DNA from: Diphasiastrum complanatum
Lineage: Eukaryota > Streptophyta > Lycopodiopsida > Lycopodiales > Lycopodiaceae
Assembly (NCBI GenBank): GCA_029204225.1
Contig: CM055106.1
Span: 39,399,827-39,463,826 of the forward strand
Direction: 5' to 3'
Length of the DNA: 64,000 nucleotides
In this document: piece after piece, positions 59,948 to 64,000 of the stretch
Position numbering within the stretch: position 1 is the first letter of the stretch
Layout of the letters: each line of letters begins with the position of its first letter
The notes under the pieces: generated by a model
Told to the model about the DNA's origin: nothing
What the model saw: only the letters and a program-made list of their open reading frames with translations
The model's database searches: none
Program-made: the position numbers and the translations under genes

Positions 59948-62350
59948 GATCTTCACAGCACCATAGCAACCAACAGTTAAACCTGCTACTCGATCGAGAA
60001 GTTTCTTGTAAACTTTTACATCACCTTCCAATACACCAGTGCCATAATGCAAAAAGACAATATGAAATGAGTCCTTGTCGAAAGAAAGTAAAACCGGTAT
60101 TCCATCATCTGCTACAATGTCCAACCAAGAGCAACCTCCACATGGAATTGACAGTTTTTCTCCCCTTCTACAAACTCAAATATATTTGTCTTTCCACATG
60201 CAGATAAGATTTCCAATGTGCCAATACACAACAAATATAGGATTCGGAAATCCAATTAGAGATTCGGTTCTGAATCTCTTGTTCGACGAGGTCCTCAGGA
60301 CATAGTACCTCAACCATACGTGCATCTCACGCTATATCTTACAACATCTATTATCCATGATGATCGATGTTAGTGTCTCCAACCCTGCCTTGTTTTGACA
60401 AGGGCATATCAGAGTACGTCTCATTACTCTACAACCAATGCAAACTTGCACGTGTCAAGGTGAATTATCAATGTCGATGAATGCAAGTTTTGTTCGACAA
60501 GTGCTTTACAGTTCTCACTCTTTGTAATGTTTGTTTATTTCTTTGTTTCTCTTCACCTATTTTATGTGATTGATTTTTGCATGAAGAATAGCTACTACAA
60601 GAGAGTCTTCTATAGAGCATCTTCAGAAAACATTTTCATTCATCTACCCATCTTCAGATTACCTTGTGAATATCAGAAATCCATGTACAGTCAGAGTTCA
60701 TTCCTGCATCTCATTGTCATATTAATCTTCGAGTCAACTACAGCAAGATCAAAACAAATTTAGTTAAAATTTGTTCAATGTGTAGTCCAGTCGCATGTTC
60801 AACGTGCTCCAAACACCGATCCAATCTTGAACATGAACAGTTACCCGCAACAACATTCCCACCAACAGATTCTTTTTTTGGGGGGGGAGAGAGTGGATTT
60901 GCTTGGGATCCACTGGAGCAGTTACGTTGCCAAGCAACAACACCAACAAGATGGACAGCCAAGGTCACAAGTCAAATATGAAAACGACAAGGCTAAGAAG
61001 ACATATGAGTAGTCCAAAGAGACTCAATCAGAAGAAGTACCCCAGCCACGATGAAGATCCTTCAGAAAGGGAAACACAACCATTGGAAAACCAGTCTCCT
61101 TCTTCAACCAACCTCTTGCCATACCTCTACACCCATTCTCATGTCTATCATCCACACCATCTACCATTGTCACCACCACTCCCCCTTCCATCTGTTTGTT
61201 TATCATCAGTTTACTGTTCTTCTGAGAAATTCCCAGTTTTTTATAGTCTTACCGAAGCAGCTGATAGATCATTGCAAATGTCCTGTGGAGACCAACTGCC
61301 ACCTACAATAGATGATCAGCCAAACAAAGATCCAAGAAGCTGAGGAGGAAAGGACAAAACTTAAGCAACAGATGAGTCAGATCAATCTTGATCAAAAGAA
61401 ACTCTCCAGAACAATGATAGTTGAATCCCCTCCTACGAAGCCAAAGAGATCCAAAAGAAAGAGCTGTAGAAAAGAAAAAGAAAGATGAAGACAACTATGA
61501 ACCTGCAAATAAAGTGAGCTCTTCACCCAGCAAGTGGTGGTCAAAGCTCGGCATTGCAAGGGTCCAAGGCTGCAACTATAGAACTATCAGTTCCTTCATC
61601 CTTTCACCAAGACTTCATCATGTTTCCTTACCATTATCAAACCGTCCATCCAAATTTGTTCCTACCACTAAAATCCATCCCCTTGAGACTGAAAACCAAA
61701 GTTTGTGCAACCTGCAGATCAAAGGTTTTCCTTGAGACTGGAACGTCAACTGAGGAAAGAACCACGAAGACACCCAGAAGAAAAGGGAGGATACAGACCT
61801 CCCAGGAGTTAGAATATGCCAAGAAACCAAAGATGAAACCGTCAATGGCATATACAAGTGACAAACAAAGAGACACATGGAAAGCACTCAAGCATGCAAG
61901 TTGTGAAGCTGCTAGGAGCTCTCCAATTTTGAGAATGTCAACCACCTACAACAATAAGACATTCTAATCCAATCGTGACAATTTGTGAAAGACAATTTTT
62001 GTGATAAAGACTGGCGACAATAAGCACTTGGTTTTATGTAAGCGAACGAGGATCTACGCTTTTCCAAGTGACGACCGAAGACGCCAATGCAAAGTGGAGC
62101 GACATCGTCCAATATGAGTTGCAGTGGGTCCTGCAACACATTAGGGGTGGGATGATGTTGGCTGATTCTGATGAATTCCCAAGATACTCGGACAGAGCAA
62201 CTCAAGAGCACCTCTCACCTTAGACCGAGGAGGTCTCTAAGAAGACGAGACTAATGAGGACTGAGAGCCGAGTATGAGAGCCAAGAAATACTAGCTAGGA
62301 AAGACATGAAAGAACTGTGTAAGCCTCGTGGTGAATTCCAAAAGATGGAA
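59948..62350 (+). other. Region after gypsy C gag with unrecognised, protein-like frames
   Basis: No pol domain was found. Overlapping frames at 60827-61343 and 61421-61967 are rich in Gln, Pro, Ser and Lys. One frame (about 61319-61489) reads a coiled-coil-like KIQEAEEERTKLKQQMSQIN followed by a basic PPTKPKRSKRKS. Another (61554-61967) contains FPYHYQTVHPNLFLPLKSIP and KVCATCRSKVFLETG. They could be an extra ORF of the element or captured host sequence. I do not recognise them. Confidence 0.35.
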
Positions 62351-63332
62351 TGACCATGTAGGAACTAGTATTTCTAGGCAAATGTAATAAATGCAAGTAG
62401 ACCCTTCTTAAAGAAAGTAGAGCGAGCCACCTTTTGGTGGTGACTTCTAGTGGAGAGCATTATTCCACTTGTAGTTTGTGAAATGTGGAAATTCCACTAG
62501 GATGCCACCTAAGTAGCTCTCTTGCTTATTTAAGAGACTCTCTCTTTGTGAAGAGGAGCTTTTTGTGAATTGTATCAACTCCATGCTGAAATGAGAAGAG
62601 CCTTCACGAGTTTGGTGCAACCCTTGAGCTCCTTGATCATGCTTGTTTCTTGAGTGATGCATTTATGATCTTGCCCTTCCCTCCTTTTGTGTGTGGTTGT
62701 GGACTATAGAGTGGATTAGATTTGCTCTTTTTGTAGAGTGGATTAGCTTCCTTGCTTTCTTGTGGATTAATGTAGGAACCAGCATTCAGGTAAACTAAAT
62801 AGGCTGGATCTGTGGTGTGATTCTTGCATATTCTCTGACAGTCCAGTTCTTGATGTTCTTGGGATGTCCAAGAATCAATAGACTGGTTGGTTTTTTGATT
62901 CTTGGACCTCTAATATGCTGTAGATTATTTTCTTGTTTCTTGTTTTGTCAATTTACGCAAGTGTAGCTTAGTGTTAATGTATTGCAGGCTCCATTTCAGT
63001 TCATTTTAAGAGTAGTTAGTTGTAGAATCTGTAGAACGTTCATTGGTTTGCATACTGATCTGTGAATGAGCGTTCTTGGCTTGCATCTCTTTGTAGAATG
63101 TAAGTGCATTCAAGAGTGACGTCCCTGAGTTGTCCTCTGACAGGTAGGACAAAGAAACATACTACAACGACACTCTATCCCTTCTGCCTAGGTTGGCATT
63201 GTTAAATCAAGGAGACATCTAATGAATGTCTTTAAGCCTGGTAACAAGCAGAAACGGTTCTAAAGAAGTGGCAAGAAAGAACCAGAGAAACGAGAAAGCA
63301 ACAGGTCCTCTGGAGCAGGGGATCTGTCAACA
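62351..63332 (+). repeat. Probable 3' LTR of gypsy C
   Basis: Purine-rich AAAAGATGGAA precedes TGACCATGTAGG, and the stretch ends ...GATCTGTCAACA exactly where homology to a copia protease region begins. A TATA-like TTATTTAAGAG lies at about 62526. No matching 5' LTR was seen, so the call rests on the ends, the motif and the abrupt junction. Confidence 0.45.
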
Positions 63333-63998
63333 ATGAACCAAATCAAATTTATCAAGAACCCTTATAGTTCCATCAATTGGAAAAGGTTTTTTTTGAAACT
63401 TTCCAAGTATGCACCCCTCACATACATGCCATTCTGGCTGCTCAATAGTAGGAATGTCTTCTACCATATTAAATGTCTTCAGCTTCTTCAAACTTGCAAA
63501 GTTTAGATGCCCAAACCTTGTGTGCCACAATTGAGCCAACTCCAATGATTGTGATGTAGAAGCAACAAGACATGTAGAGGGAATTCGTCGCTCATAGGTA
63601 TCCATAATGAATAAGCCAGCATGCATCGTTCCCGAAACAATAATTAAGAGTGATCTTTTAGGATCCTTGACAAGACACTTATCTTCTTTGAACTCAACAA
63701 CTAGTCCTTGCTTCAACATAGTTGAAACCGAAAGAAGATTCTTCTTGATTCTTGGAACATAAAGCACATTCTTAATGTATTTTTCTTCAACATTAGGCAA
63801 ATTGATGGCTACAAATCCAATTCCCTGAATAGAATAAGATGCATCATCCGCACATTGTACCTTACTTCCATTTTGCACTTTCACTAATTTAGTGAATGCT
63901 TCTTTGCGAGAAGTCATATGACGAGTAGCACCACTATCAATCATCCATTCAATGGGCTGAAAATCAGCAACTTGCAAAACAGAATCTGAATTCCTCAT
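63327..63998 (-). pseudogene. Copia protease and pre-integrase region, truncated
   Basis: 223 open codons beginning at the window edge. Protease active site is WMIDSGATRHMTS with catalytic Asp kept; then IKNVLYVPRIKKNLLSVSTM and the GAG-pre-integrase zinc-binding block (AQLWHTRFGHLNFASLKKL, HVCEGCILGKFQKKPF). It ends at FDLVH, where integrase should start, against the presumed gypsy C LTR. The upstream part lies outside the window. Orientation and place suggest it may be the same element as the RT at 55-57 kb, split by gypsy C. Confidence 0.85.
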
Positions 63999-64000
63999 AG

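Noticed and set aside
60738-60968. Minus-strand frames with Cys/Ser-rich content
   Set aside because: Opposite to the plus-strand element; no domain and no support from composition.

Overview
The window looks like nuclear DNA of a large-genome seed plant. The reasons are one host gene spread over 22 kb with introns up to 7.9 kb, introns filled with retrotransposon debris, a high AT content, and Ty1/copia and Ty3/gypsy elements with plant-type primer sites. A conifer or other gymnosperm is plausible, but the sequence alone does not decide this. I see no rRNA, tRNA or CRISPR locus.

Layout. 1-8880 is a minus-strand, decayed Ty3/gypsy element of the Tat/Athila kind (gypsy A): 3' LTR, an extra ORF with a coiled-coil tail, then integrase, RNase H, RT, protease and a gag with four zinc knuckles. 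8880-12400 holds an LTR-like repeat pair, a small inverted-repeat element and a deleted copia. 12412-13370 is a second copy of the extra ORF. 13583-15558 is a decayed, multi-exon, plus-strand gene whose C-terminal half resembles a beta-class (N4C/N6A) DNA methyltransferase. 15559-18512 is empty intergenic DNA.

18513-40549 (minus) is the one intact host gene I can reconstruct: an M14 zinc carboxypeptidase of 11 exons and 477 residues, with a signal sequence, all metal and catalytic residues, and a C-terminal membrane anchor. All splice phases agree. Its introns carry a gypsy fragment (21.3-22.4 kb), a deleted copia with an internally inverted LTR (24.9-26.8 kb), two further copia fragments (26.8-31.2 kb) and an antisense hAT transposase pseudogene (33.1-35.6 kb) that keeps its own introns.

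40.6-43.6 kb is mostly featureless, with a small gypsy fragment. 43.6-54.5 kb is a second, plus-strand copy of the gypsy A family (gypsy B), split by a block of nested insertions (44564-52849). That block includes a non-autonomous copia element (47800-51836) with one intact 726-codon ORF but no RT or RNase H. 54.7-57.2 kb is a minus-strand copia whose LTR carries a long CT microsatellite. 57.2-63.3 kb is a third gypsy-type element (gypsy C) with a repetitive leader, a gag and a probable 3' LTR. 63.3-64.0 kb is the protease region of a minus-strand copia that runs out of the window.

The genes do not form a pathway. The picture is one working host gene and one decayed host-like gene, convergent on each other, in a sea of nested transposons of different ages.
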